Positions 34,348 to 47,090 of a stretch of 64,000 nucleotides of DNA are shown one piece after another. Origin of the DNA: Laburnicola sp. R22_1. Lineage: Eukaryota; Ascomycota; Dothideomycetes; Pleosporales; Didymosphaeriaceae. The stretch covers positions 1,860,001 through 1,924,000 of the forward strand of contig JACONQ010000010.1 of the NCBI GenBank assembly GCA_014281115.1, given 5' to 3'. Below the pieces are notes generated by a model. It was not told where the DNA came from and made no database searches. It was given only the letters and a program-made list of their open reading frames with translations. The position numbers and the translations under genes are program-made. Numbering within the stretch: the first letter of the stretch is position 1; each line of letters starts with the position of its first letter.

Positions 34348-35077
34348 AGGCACATTTGCATATTCAACCGTCCCCCCTGCAACTCGTGACCTCCCCACAT
34401 TCCCTGTTCGGCAAACCAGAAGGATTCAGGCTAATCGTGGCGAACGGACCGCGTTGGCAGGCTGATGCGAGAAATGTGGGCTAGAGGGGAGTTGCATCCA
34501 TTGGGGATTTAGTTTATTTGATTGTTCGTTGTTGTCTTTGTTGTTGTTTGCGCCACACTTGTACTTTTGCAGATTGCTTGTAGTTAGAGTAGCATGTCTT
34601 TTCTTCCCAATGCGTCGTGTCTCTTTGCGAATTTGAGCTGGCTTCTTGTGCTGTTTCTGTGGATGCGGCATCTTTGTGATTTGAGTGAATTTTGAGCACG
34701 CTGGGGGTTAGGGTTCGAGCATGTGTCGTTTTGTTTAGGGTTGTGTTTGAACATTCATTCGTCAAGTGCCCTCCCTCTACCTTCTACAGTCGACACCATC
34801 ATGAGCGCTGCCTAGCCTTTGAGAGTACAAAAGCTCACACGGGTCAATCCTTCCAGCTACAGGAATGGAAGGGTAGATGTAGAAATGTATGGCACAAAAA
34901 CGACCCTGTCCGATTCCGCACGCGAGAATTTCTCCCACACAACAAAAAAACACGTAATAGCAGAAAATCAAACTCAAATTTAAGATTCGATGCCTGACAT
35001 ATACTCTACAAGCCCCAAAAAATCTTTCCAGCAACCGCCCATCCCCCTCCTCCTTAGACCATGGTCATACAAACAAC
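34348..35077. other. Intergenic region between convergent genes
   Basis: 3' flanks of the DUF1996 and cytochrome genes. T/G-rich near 34,500-34,740 and A-rich near 34,930-35,000. No gene seen. Confidence 0.45.
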
Positions 35078-35880
35078 CTACGCGACACCATTCCTCTGTA
35101 GCAGCGCCTCAAAATTCGCATTCTGGCCCCTCGAAAAGTCATGCGTCCAATAATTGGGGGTATCGTGTACAGGAATCGACGACGTGTTGGACGCCGGCTG
35201 CGACGGTCTGCGGGCCGAGTAGGCAAAAGCAAGGCGCTGGCTGCCCGACGGGTTTATCCTGTTGGTGCCCGAGAAGCCGGCCCAGGTGGTGCAGCCGGAG
35301 CACTTTGCGGTGAATTGCCAGTGGGAGCCGTTGACTTTGTTGCCCGCGTTGAGGAGGGTGTATGTTGCGCCTGTGTAGGGGGAGGGGGTGAAGTGACCGC
35401 TGGCGAAAAGAAAAGGGCGCGTTAGCAGCTGTTCTGCTGAGATGGTGTGTGGTGAGTGTCTGAGGGAAAGAGGAGAACTTACGTGGCCCAGCGGGAGGAG
35501 ACAGTTACTCTGTTGCCGTTGGGATAGGCGACGGTTAGGGGGTTTCTGACCATGTTGCCGCCCCAGGCGAGGCCGGCCCAGCCGAGCTGGTTGGGCACGA
35601 CGACTTGGAGGACGGCGTCGTAGGGGCCTGAGGGGGGGTTGCTGGGCGTGGCGATGCGGAAGACGATGTTGCTGGTTAGTGTGAAGGCGGCTTTGAACTC
35701 CGAGAAGGTGAAGCCTGTGTCTTGGTCGACGTAGGAGATGGTGCCCTCGGCTCGGGGGCGCACGTCAGGCGATGGTGCTCCCAGAGCTATAGTGTATGAT
35801 ATTAGCCACGCCTTGCGCGTATCAGGTGTCAAGTACGCACCGAGGCCGGCCAAAGCGGCGAGCCCAAATGTAAGCTTCAT
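35078..35880 (-). CDS. Secreted stand-alone CDH-type cytochrome domain protein
   Basis: Heme b electron carrier like the cytochrome domain of cellobiose dehydrogenase, here without a flavin domain. Exons are 35880-35841, 35786-35483 and 35399-35078 (221 residues). The first intron (57 bp, GTGCGT...CTATAG) interrupts the signal peptide, and splicing it restores MKLTFGLAALAGLALG. Family features: GFTFSEFKAAFTLTSN, GWAGLAWGGNMVRNPLTVAY (probable axial Met), SSRWATGHF, a CSGC pair, and NYWTHDF near the C-terminus with the probable axial His. It may pass electrons to secreted redox enzymes; no CDH or LPMO gene lies nearby. Convergent with the DUF1996 gene. Confidence 0.82.
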
Positions 35881-37818
35881 TTTGGATGGGACGAGAAGCA
35901 GGCAGGCGGCGGCGCAAGAACAATCGAATGTATACCGGCGACGTTGAGACGGCGGGAGAGGACGCGCGTTTCACTGTCGATGCTGCGCTGCGAGAAGCGG
36001 CAAGATGAAGATATTAGTACCGTCGAGTCCGCCAAGATCCTATCTATCATTACCCTGCTCTGGTTCCGGGTCGCGGGCTCGCGTTGGCCGCGATATACAA
36101 GGGCATGAGTGTACGATAAACTAGCACAGTCTTCAAGTCCTATCCCGGTTCACGCGTGACAGTTCGTGGCCGCTTTGGCAAGCAAGGCGAGCTACGCATG
36201 CGAAGCGGCGGTCTAGATAGGAATGGAGTCTTCTGATTGCGTACGGAGTGGTGCATGTTTTTTGCCATCGTAGTCGCTCAGAAAGTCGGACAAACCGCCG
36301 TGGCGAAGTGCTTGATTCGAGAAGGGCCAAGAACAATCGCGTAACAGGGAATTGCGGTGCTCTGAGAGGCCAGTGGCATTTACCCGTATAGTATGTATAT
36401 CGACCGTTAGATGGAGTAATAAATGGTGAGGGTTTAAATAGCCGAAATCTGCCACCACGTGCCTAACGGACCACCAGGAGCGTGCGAATTGCATCAACAC
36501 CGACTCGATAAGAGAAGGAAAGTAAATTGATTTGGGCGTAAGCGGTTCTTGGCGCACCAGTTGAATGGTCTCGTTGCTGGGAGATGTATCGGAGGCGTTG
36601 CTTTTTTCGAAATGCTCGTGGTCGTGAATGAGATCATGCCCGCAGAACATGGCTGTCGCGCAACCATTACCTTTACTTGCCCCTTGTTCCCTGTCAACGT
36701 GGCACCCAAAAGCATCCCCATATACGTCTAATGTGGCGTACGGGAAAGACCCTTGCCTAATCGTGTAAGATTTGGAATCTCAAAGGCCATATCTGTCCCA
36801 CAGAACCCGTCCCTGGATTCCATAGATTCCAATCGTGGTAAAAATAGATCTTTTCCAGCGGATCAAGAACCCGGCTAGATTACCACAAGGACGACTAAGA
36901 CTTTTAATCTTGAAGCCACATGCTAGATCGAACATAAGAGCTGTGATAGATGAGCCAGTCCGCGGATGAGCATTATTAGAAGGGGAAGTAGGTCTCGCCG
37001 AGGCGAGTGACGAATCATGGGTCTGGATATGCTAGAAAACGGTCAGTCACCATCCGCTTGTGCTCAAAAGCCTACCTGTGCGACCTTGATTATCATATCT
37101 GCATGCATATCAATTCCGTTGCATGTCGTGTTCATAAGACATTCTTAGTAGCAGTCTAAAATCGGGCAACCAATCGCATCGGAGGACAACCTCATAGTAG
37201 AAGCCGTTCTTGGTACTACATTTCCATTGATCGGTCGCGTGGGTGGAGCTATTTGCGTGAGAGCTAATCCGTACCCATCAACAAAACTCCACCCACCTTC
37301 GATACCCATCACCAAAAGCCATGCAACCACATGAGGTACACACGCACAACACACAAAAGATACACAAACGACAAGTTGATAATCCTTAACCCGCCCACCA
37401 ACCAATAATTAAACACAGCATCCACCGAACCCGCCCTCCCACTTACAACAATCAACTCGTAACGCCACATTTTCCAACCAAAACAAACATAGTACAAGAG
37501 AACATATTAGGGAGAGTACGAATTAGACTCTGGCGCTCAAGCCAAGCTCAGTAAGAAAATGAGAGGAAGGAAATGGTATAATACGGGAATGGAACAGAAA
37601 AGAGCCTCGGGCAACTACCTGTATCCGCCGGGCCAAGCATGTGCGTGGGAAAGGAACACGGACAGAGAACCAAGACACCCATGCAGCAGCGCCAATACAG
37701 TCAACATCTAAAGAAAAGTCAACCGGTCCTGCGTAAAGGAAGACATAACACTCGGAGTTTGTGGTAGCGTTGGTTTTTAGCTTCCCAACTCCAATCCGGT
37801 AACGCCTTGGTTTGTCAT
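35881..37818. other. Intergenic region
   Basis: The first 200 bp hold the promoter of the cytochrome gene. A minus-strand frame of about 145 codons (36,213-36,650) begins with ATG but has no domain I recognise. The rest shows no gene. Confidence 0.4.
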
Positions 37819-40800
37819 TTATATCATGGTAGCACCGCCAGGACCCGATGGCGCAGCAGCGGTAGCCCCTGAAGCGGGTACCGAAGTGGGAGCAGAGTTC
37901 CCCTGCGTATCGTGGACTTCAAATGGTTTCTTGCCCTCCTCTTTAACGTAGTCATCGTCATCCATATCCATCCGCTGCCTCCACTGCGAGAGCGACTCGC
38001 TGAGTTCATTCTTATCACTTGTGGGCGTCCGCTCGAAATCAAAACGGTCACTCAAGCGATACGCTTTGTTGGTAGTTTCCCAGTTGCTCCGGAGAGCATC
38101 AAGCTCGGAAGCAAGGTTATCGAGGGCCATGGAGTTGCGGGTGGCTGCCGAGTTGGGCGCATTTCCTGCGTCAGGTGTACTGGTGCCATCGTCGCTGTAA
38201 ACCGAGTCGCCAGAGGCGATGCTCTCGTTACGCCGATGTCCGCTATGCCCACCATTTACACCACCCACCGCGGGCTGAGACTGACGACGGTAATTGTCAA
38301 CAGATGTCTCAAATTGATCCAGGAACATTTGGACGCGTTTCTCGGCCTCTACAGCCCGCTCCTCTAGTTCCGCATTTTGGAGACGCAGGGTCTCCAGATC
38401 AGTGCGGGATTGCGTAGCAGAAGCCTCTGCATCGTTGGCGAGCCTCGCAGCGGCGTCGGCTTTTTGCCGGGTAGATGCCAACTCAGATTGAAGAGTAGAG
38501 AGCTGCGTCTCGAGTTGAGCCACTGAAGTCTTCATGTTCTCCTGCGCGGAGGAAAGTTGAGTCCGAAGTGCATCACGCTCTGCTTCCCATTCTGCAGACT
38601 GTTCCTTGGTTGGACTTCGCGAAGCTTGCCGCGTTTGCGCAAGCTCCTCCTCGAGTTTGGCCTTCTCCTGCTTATAGCGATCAAGTTCCTGCTTCATCTT
38701 CGTGAGCATCTTCTCGGTGCCTCGGAGGTACTTGACAGCAGCTTGGTGGTCGTTGTGCAACGCTTGTAGTTTCTCTTCCCATTCCTTGCTTACATCGTGC
38801 TCACGTTGTTCAAAGGCAGATCGCAGTTCATCATGTGCCTTTCCCATGGAGTCAATCTGCTGTTCCAATTCACGCACGCGGTTCAACTCCGGAGTTCCAA
38901 ATCTTGAGTTGGGACTATCCAAGACCCGCGAGCGGCGTGCATCGACAGCGCTTACGCCTCTTTCTTCAAGAAGATTCTTCAGAGTCTTGAGTTGAACCTC
39001 AAAGGCGTTACTCTCTAGTCGCAATCGCTCGTGCTGTTGCTGAAGCTCTGCCTTCTCGACGTCGGAGGCCTGTACGTCCCGCATCGCCTGCTGTAGCTGC
39101 TTCCGAATGTGGAGTCCTTCACGGCTGGACTGCTCTTGATATGCCTCCAAGCCCGCTATCCTCTCCTCTGCTCGTCGAAGCTTTTCGGAAGCTGCATCGG
39201 CTGCTGTTTGGTTCTTGCGCACCATGACGTTCGCTGTTTCGACCTGCTGTTGCAAAATCACGACACGTTCGTCCATCGCATCATGATTGCCTTCGTTGCG
39301 ATTAGACATCTGACCAAGGCCCGAAAGAACGGCCTCACGATGGAAACGTGCTTCTTCAGCATACTTCTCGGCAAGTTCTTCGGTGTCCCGAAGCTTCTGT
39401 GAAGCTGTTTCCAGTTCCGCTGTTCGGTCCTCGTGCTCCGCTCGTAGCTGGGTCAACTTTTGCCGCAAGCTCTCTCGTTGGTGCCTTTCCTCTTCCAGTT
39501 GTTTCTCCAATAGAGCAGACTTCTCGGAGGAGGCAGAGACAGCATCTTTTAGTGACTGCAAGACGGACGAGTGATTCTTCGAATCTTCCAAAGCTCTCGC
39601 AAGCTTACCACTCAACTCATTCTTGTCGACTGACAAAAGCTTTGACGCTGCTTCGGCTTCAGCTGCACTCGCTGTTGCTTCCCTTGCTATTCTTTCCGCC
39701 TCATGCAATGCAGCTCGCAAACCTTCGCACTCAGCAGCATTTTTCTGGCGGGAAGAATCGAGCTCTTGCACGCGCGTTTGAGCGGCTTCTGCAGTGTCGT
39801 CTGCTAACTGCTTCGCTTTGCGTTCAGCGTCGACTTCACTGGTCAACTTTTCGACTTTGATCGAGAGCTCGCTCTGAGCTGCGAGGGATGCCGCCAGCCG
39901 GCGGTTGATGTCAGCTATTCGGTCCATGTCCGGTGTAGCAGTGCTGCGAGTAGCATCAGGTTGAGGGGTACCGGCTTGACTACCTCCACCATGGGCAGCG
40001 AGTTTGGCTTTTGCATAAATGGCTTCGCTGATAGCTGCATCCCGTTGCCTCTCTACCTCGGCAATTCTGCGAGCTGCATCGTCACCTTGAGTCTTGATCG
40101 AACTTTGTACCCTTTCTAACTCATTCTTCATCTTCAGCAAAGCTTCAAATAAGGGTTTATCCTCGTCACCAAACGCCTCGGCTGATCGCTCGTCAATCAC
40201 AGGGCTGGCAGCTGTTCCAGGATTGTATCCAGCCTTACGGGCAAGGCCAAGCTCAGAGGCATACCACGCATTTCGACTTTTCAAGGTTTCCACCTGCTGG
40301 ATTAACTCCGTGTTCAATCTGGCGAGGGCAGGAGAGGCACTGCGACCCCTGTCAGGAGGTTGTTCGGCTTGCCTACTCATAGCACGCTGTTGGTTTTCGG
40401 TGGATTTCCCCGATGCGGCTTGCTCGATGCTTTCTAGTGAATGCTGCGGTCGGTGCGATTTGGAAGCGGAGCGCGACAACAGGCTGCCAGATCGGGAGGT
40501 GTCCGTGGACTCTTTGGGCTGGCTTTGGCTAGCCTCGGAAAGCTTTCTTGTCCCATTCACGGTCTTTTCAGCAAGGGAAGCTTGCACGTCGGGAGCAGAT
40601 GGGCTTTCTCTTGTGCTTGGAGAGATGTTTTCTCGCTCGAAGGAAGCAGTCCTGGTATCTACGGGCGGTCCATATCCTCGATCACCTTTTGTAGGTGTTT
40701 TACTTCGAGATCCGGATCCGCTGGTCACCAATGGTCCCCTCGGCTGCGGGGCCGGCTGCGGAGCTTGTTGAAGAGGGGGTGGTCCTGACGGCGCTGGTCC

Positions 40801-42476
40801 TGCTGCACGTGGTAACCGAGATCCGACTGGACCAGCACCGTTCATCATGAGGTCTTGCGGTCTTGGCTGCTGTGCACTAGGCATCATGCTCTCACGAGTA
40901 GGAGGTGACCCAGTCTTGCCTAGCTGTATGTTGCTTCTGTCGCTCCCGCTCAGTTTTCTTGGCGTGTTTAGATTCTGTTGAGGTGGAGCCTCATTAGGCG
41001 GGTATCTAATCTTGGACGTGTCTAGGACGTATGCGAGGCTTAATTCGTTTTTATCGGCAACAGACGAAGATGGCTCGCCCGCTACGACGATGACATGCTT
41101 TCCAAAAGCAGTCATGCTGTGTCCTGAGCGCGGAGACGGGGAATGCCCCATGTTCTGGAACATGTACCATCGACGGGACGATATGCGGAAGGCGGCGAGG
41201 TCGCCAAGATCAACACCCTCTTGAGTCCGGCCTCCGAAGACGTACATGGTGTCGTTGACCAGGGTTGCAGAGTGCCCTTCTCTTGCAACCGGTATGTAGC
41301 CTATGCACTCAAGCTCGCTCCAACTGTTTGTGCGGGGATTATAGGTCCAGACATCATTGAACCACACCACACCATCGGTACCCCCAAAGAGGTAGAGCTG
41401 GTCATTCCAGGTAACAACAGAGTGATTGGTGCGAGCCGGCGGCGACCGGCCATTGGGCGACGTCGTAACTCCTGCTTTTTGGTTTGGAAGCAGAACTTCC
41501 CACCGACTCGCAGATGATTGTAGTGAGTTCAGGTCGAAAGCAACTAGATCATTAAAAAAGAAGCCTTCCACCTGCCCTCCAAAGATGTATATTTTTGACC
41601 CCAGAATGTTCAGCGTGTGTCCGTAGCGACCTGTTGGCCGTGGTCCTTGGGGCAGTGCTCTCGACCAATGTTTTGTCGCTGCGCACAGTCAGTATCCTGT
41701 ATCTAGATGCTCTACCTTGCGACCTACAAGTATTCAAAAGATAAAGCGTGTCATCCAAGTCGTCGTTCTCATCTAGCTTCGTGTCGCCGCCGAAGACTAT
41801 GAAAGCATTCCCGACCAAAAGACTGGAGTGGCCGACGCGGGGACCAGGTCCATCGCCTGTTGTTGATATGGGGTAGCAGGCCATGCTGCCATTTCCCATT
41901 TCTGCCACCCAGAGGTCGCCTTTTACCGTAGCACCCGCGACAAGGCCACCCATGATGTAGATGACACCGGCGGACCCAGTCGAGGAATTGATGGCTGCTC
42001 CATATCGGGGGAAGGGCGAAGCGGACGTGGTAAAGTTCAATCGGCGATTACTCCACGGATAAGGTGATGATTCTGGCGGAGCGCGGGTATTTCGTGCACC
42101 CTGCGCATTGTGATTAGCATGCGACATGGTGGTGGACTTGGGTGCGCAAGCTGGGGAGTGCACAAATGAATGTGGAACGTACTGCATAGTCCGCGTTCCC
42201 TTGGTCGCGGAGGGCCTTGGGCTCTGGGCTTGCAGTCGTGGCCAGGCCTTGCAGAGAGCTAAGGCTGTTGTTCACACTCGTGCTGCCGGACGTCGAGGAC
42301 TGCGTTCCCTGCCCGCTCCTCTGCTTTTCGGCGACATCGCGCGTACCCGCGCCATTCACTGCAGGTATCTGCGCGTTCGAGCCCGGCGGGCCATGCGACG
42401 AGCCGATGTCTCGCGCTGCTGGTGGGATAGCACTGGGCGGCGGCTGCTTATTTTTCTTTCCGAAGAGGAACGACAT
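37819..42476 (-). CDS. Kelch-repeat, coiled-coil cell-polarity protein (Tea1/KelA type)
   Basis: Likely cell-end marker delivered on microtubule tips to sites of polar growth, as Tea1 in fission yeast and KelA/TeaA-pathway proteins in Aspergillus. Exons are 42476-42183, 42100-41716 and 41678-37819, giving 1512 residues. After a short polar N-terminus (MSFLFGKK) come kelch blades over about residues 130-430: IYIMGGLVAG, AFIVFGGDTK, YGHTLNILGSKIYIFGG, LYLFGGTDGVVWFNDVWTY, MYVFGGRT and HVIVVAGE. A Ser/Pro-rich disordered linker follows, then a very long coiled coil (about residues 680-1370, heptads rich in Glu, Gln, Lys and Leu). The C-terminus is disordered and ends in GGATMI. Length and order match the family. 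Confidence 0.9.
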
Positions 42477-43240
42477 CACAGCGGGGTGGCGCCCGGGGAG
42501 GCTTCAACTAGACTCCAGCGCCCTCACAGACGCATCCGGTACACAGGCTGTGTGTTGCGAGAGCGGGAGCGGGAGCGGGCGTGGCGCGCTGGCGGACGGA
42601 AACAAGCAGGCCGGGGGCTGGGAAGATGCAGCGGCGGATCGGCGTGCAGCGCGTGTCTCAGGCGGAGAGGGCGTTGGGCGGTATGCGCATGTCTTCGTGG
42701 GTGAAAGGGCTGCGGTCGGGCAGTGGGTGGAAGTGGGCGCACCGGGTGCAGGACGGCGGGCTCTGGAGCGGGAGAAGGTCAGCGAGGAGGAGGTCAGCGC
42801 AACGGTTTTCTTGATGGGTGGGTTGCCGCAGGAGCAGTTGCCAAGGCGATCGGCGCCGGCGCAAGCGACCGAGGCAGTGAGGAGTCACTGAGGAGCAACG
42901 CAGACTGGCGCAGGCCAAGATGCAGCTACGCTTCGGCGCTTGGGTTCCTGGTTAACAAACTAAGGCAATAGAGTTAAAAGCCCTTAGCGAAATAGTTAAT
43001 TAAGTACTAATTGCAATAGCTTTTAAGTAGCTTTTACTAAATAACCTTATTATAGTTAACTATTTTATAGTAATTAATATTACTAGCTATAATATTAAAG
43101 AACTTTTTTTTAATAAAGTATTTAAATATTTTAGTAATTACTATTTTTAGTTTAATAAATTAATTTTAAGTATATATATATAGCGTTAAATTAATAATCT
43201 AAAAGTAGTATAATAAAGACTTTATCTTAAATAATATAAT
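42477..43240. other. Kelch-gene upstream region and start of AT-rich block
   Basis: To about 42,960 the DNA is GC-rich and should contain the promoter of the kelch gene. From there composition changes within a few tens of bases to almost pure A/T with TpA everywhere and hardly any CpA. The 280 bp from 42,960 to 43,240 lie outside the copia element and are probably an older degraded repeat into which it inserted. No gene. Confidence 0.6.
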
Positions 43241-43437
43241 TATTAAATGGGCTCTATAGCTAGCTATATAGATATTAATATCTAATACTCTATACTAGTA
43301 AGTATAAAGGGTGTATAGAATAATTATACAAGGAAAGAAAATAATATAATAGAACTAACTTAGTATTAATTACTTATCTCTAAAAAAGGTATAGATAGAA
43401 AGAAAAAGATTCTATAGTATATAGGCTATAGTGTATA

Positions 43438-45628
43438 ATATATTCTATTAGTAGCCTAGATAGTTTTTGCTAAGACCATAATACTTTACTATAAATTATA
43501 ATATCTTAATAATATAATGTGTTATTATCTAATTAAGAAGGCAGAATTAAGCTTACTCTTTACGCCTATTAAAATAAGCAAATTTAAGCCTATAATGTAC
43601 TGCTGCAGTATATAATATTCTACAGACTATACTAAGCAATTAAATTAACAAAATTACTACCTAAGTAAATATATAATTAAGTATAGTAAAGCTTACTATA
43701 ACTAAAGAGTAGACGCTTATATAGTATATTTTTAACCTAGATTTGCAAGGATTTACACCCTAGCTAGATAAGATAAAAAAATAGCTAATAAACTGCTAGC
43801 TGTGTAGTATAAAGATTCTATAGAATAATACTAGGCTTAGCACTTTATAAAGCGCATATCTAAGCTTAAAATAGCTTTTAATTAAGTAAAGAACTAACAA
43901 AGAATATAATAGAAAGACCTAAAAGTTATAAATGCGTAGTTTTAGCTAGTAAAGAATATAAAAGCTAAGTATAGAGTGTAGAATAAAGATATCTATAAGT
44001 TTAATAAAATAGGCTTCTAGATAGAAGATATTAGCTTAATAAAGATTGTAACTAGTTTAGAAAGACATTTTTAACCTACGCTTGTTTAGCTAGATAACTA
44101 TAAGTAGGTTATAGTAATTTAGAGTATTTGCGCTACTAGATATATTGCTCTCTTTATTATTTATAAAGGGCAAGTTTATATCTTAGCGTAGTATAAGAAA
44201 ACTAGTATCCTCTATAATTAGAAGCTCTTAGTCTCTAAGACTAGCTAGACTAATAATAAGCTTAAAGTTATATAGTTAAAGTAATTTAATGCGTATATAA
44301 GGCTACGTATAGTAGGATTAAGAGGTTACTTATTCTAAATAGCTATAAAAGCTACTACTTCTAGAATTTTAAGAATTATTACCTAGAATAAAAGATTCTA
44401 ACACTTTATATACTAGCGCACTTATTTTATATTTTCTAGCTACTTAATATAGTTTATTTTACGCTACTAAAGCTAAAGTACTTTTAGTGTATATAGGACT
44501 TAGCGCGCTAACGCGTCTTTTATATTAATAAAGAGAGCTTCCTACTAGTCTTTTATAACGCGTTTTTTAATATATTTATATTAGAAAACTATAAGAAAGC
44601 CTTTAAGGTCTCTAGACTTATTTCTTTAGATATATTAGTAGTAATAGATTGCCTTAATATGCGTATTTACACTCTACCTTAGGGTACTCTACTAGATACA
44701 CTATAATAAGCTAGGATCCTAAGTAATACTTTTAAGTTTAGATTTTAGTTAAAGCTTATATATAACTTTTTTATTTAGTCTTTACTTAATACTAAATTAA
44801 GCTACTTATAGCTTATAAAAGGTGCTCAACTTATACTCTACTATAGTATACTTTAAGAGACCTATATTAAGAAATTTAAGAAGTAAATTAAGGTTTTAAT
44901 AAAGTAAAAAACACGTAAAAGAAAGCGTATTTAGAAAGATAGGACGCTAGGCTTTGCTTAAGAAGCAGATTTAGAAGTAGAAAGCCCTTTTATTAGAATA
45001 AAATTATTAAAAAGGACATAAGATAATAGTAAGAGAGAGATAGGTCCTTTAATATAATACTATTATAGAAGGTGTAAAGAGTCTAAATGTAATACAAGGA
45101 CCTATTAAATAAATAAAAAATAGAGGAGAAGTTAGATATTATCCTTAGTAGTTTATTTTTAGATAGTGTTAATAGTAAATTAGAGTAATTTTATTATAGG
45201 TTATTATAAGGCTAAAAATAATAGGTTAACTTTATCTTATAATAGTACGCACTTGGTAACTAGAAAATTAGATAAAGTACTACTTAAAATATAGTATGGT
45301 TTACTATAAATTATAATAGGTATACTATATATTGTCTAAATATTATACAGTAGATAATATATTATATATTATAGGGAGTCTTATTATAAGTTTATACTGC
45401 TAAGAAAGACTCTTTAGCTTTACGCAGCTGCTATAGCTATATAAAGAGGCTGTATAATATAAAAAGTAGATTAAATAGTAACTTAGTATATTATAAGTTA
45501 TAGTAGGTTATTACAAGTTACTATAAAGTAACATTAGTAGTGTTCTATAATAAGTTATAAGGGACCTTAAAGTTGCTAAGAAAAACTATCTAGCGGACTA
45601 ATTTGTCCGGGCTACTAATAGAATATAT
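43438..45628 (+). mobile_element. Tc1/mariner-superfamily (pogo/Fot1-like) DNA transposon, degraded
   Basis: 2191 bp with perfect 19-bp terminal inverted repeats (ATATATTCTATTAGTAGCC and its complement), flanked by TA on both sides (43436-43437 and 45629-45630), as for Tc1/mariner insertions. Inside the right terminus a 17-base quasi-palindrome (around CGGACTAATTTGTCCG) is present that the left terminus lacks; beyond it the inverted similarity resumes (TAGATAGTTTTT). A decayed DDE transposase reads on the plus strand. The element sits in the copia LTR, so it is younger than that insertion. Confidence 0.85.
43989..44210 (+). pseudogene. DDE-type transposase remnant (pogo/Fot1-like)
   Basis: A readable stretch with stops follows the fungal Fot1-type pattern: a segment like the first catalytic Asp motif (here YKFNKIGF, the Asp changed to Asn in a way RIP would cause), then VTSLERHF, PTLV with a stop in the usual QPGNREW region, and FIIYKGQV near the PPFIIFKG position. 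No intact frame remains. Further downstream the frame is too decayed to place the other catalytic residues. Confidence 0.6.
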
Positions 45629-45720
45629 TAGGTATTATATAATCTCTATATAATACTATTATATAATAATATTAATATCTTAACCTCTTTAGGTACTCTT
45701 ACCTATATAGTGTATAAATA

Positions 45721-47090
45721 CTAGTAACTTTTTATTTTAAAGTTATTATTAGTAGTTCTCTCTTTCTCTACACAAACTATCTGCTTACTAATATTTATCC
45801 TATTTATTTATTATTCCCCTATCTATATGCTTATTACTCTAGCTAGTCTACTTTAGTTAGTAGGAAGATTATATTAAGTAAATATTTATTATACTTTTGC
45901 TACTATTTATTAGAGGCGTAATTAGGCTTATTAGTAGTAAAGTAGCAGTCTAGCTAATAGTAGTTAAGGGTAAGATTGCGCAGTTAATAATAAAATTGCG
46001 GTAATAATATATTATTAATATAGAGTTCTTTTTACTTAGTTTATTTCTTATATAATAGGTAAACCTATTTATTTTATTTATTTAAGTAGTAATATTAGGC
46101 AATAATATAATATTAGATAAGAAGAAGATAAACACTAATAAGGGGTAGGAATTAAGGCTCTAGATAGAAAGAAGAGATATATAAGGTGGGCTTTCCTTCT
46201 TCTATTCTTCTTTTTCTTATTCTTTACTTTAAATATCTCTCTATATATATTCCTTCTCTCTAGCTTTTTTTCTTTTATTTCTTATTAAGCTAATCCCCTA
46301 TTTTGTATAGTGCTAAACTGTGCCTCTTATTATATAATATTTTATCTTTGTATAGTGCTAACTTACTATAGATAATAGCACTTATACTAGCTAGTAACTA
46401 AGTTAGCTTCCTTAGCTTTAATCTTATTATGCGTAATTTTCTAGATAAAAGAATATATATTACTCTCTCTACTAGTTCCTATATAAACTATATATTCTTT
46501 TAGAATATCTTTATTAATATAAGTTCCTCTATTTCTTATAGGTTTGCTTTTATATAGATATTAACTTTAAAATAGGCTTAGAAACTTAATATTACGCATA
46601 TATCTTTATATAATATTAATATTATTCTTTTAGCTAGTATAGATTTATATCTATAGACTATTAAAGTTATTTAGTGCAAAGGATATTTCTATATACTATT
46701 AGTCTAGTTGCGTAGTTACCTTAGAGGTACTCTATACGTCTACTACTATAGTAGTATAACTAGGCCTAGGCCCTTTACTAAGTGCCGCACGCTAGTAGGC
46801 TTTTAGGTAGAATTATATAGTTCTTATATATAATAGAGCTATAGTGCTAGATATAATTATTGCATAGGATAGAGCTAAAGTAATAGGGTAGATAATACTA
46901 ATTATTATCTATTAATACTAAAATAAAAAAACTTTTGTTTAAATAAATATATATTATATCTCTTCTTTTTTAGATAAATAGTAGATAGAATAATATATAT
47001 TTTTAAGTAATATATATGTATAAAAAATTAAATAAATATATTACGCAAAAAAAAATTAATAAGAAAATAGTCTTATATAAAGGCTAGACA
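45721..47090. other. AT-rich stretch between copia RNase H and 3' LTR
   Basis: About 1.4 kb within the copia element, beyond the end of recognisable RNase H. This is longer than a normal copia 3' end. It may be untranslated sequence or a further decayed insertion; I found no termini. No gene. Confidence 0.4.

Larger units (their letters stand above)
43241..45720 (-). repeat. Copia 3' LTR, split by a DNA transposon
   Basis: The two parts, 43241-43437 and 45631-45720, together match the intact LTR at 63590-63875 along its length. The intact copy shows the empty TA target at 63784-63785. Confidence 0.85.

Noticed and set aside
34704..34722. GGGGTTAGGGTT resembling a telomere repeat
   Set aside because: Only about two partial units in ordinary DNA; no array.
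36213..36650. 145-codon minus-strand open frame with ATG
   Set aside because: No recognisable domain or homologous motif; kept only as a note in the intergenic entry.
42217..42891. 224-codon plus-strand open frame
   Set aside because: Antisense to the first exon and promoter of the kelch gene; low-complexity Gly/Arg/Ala product.
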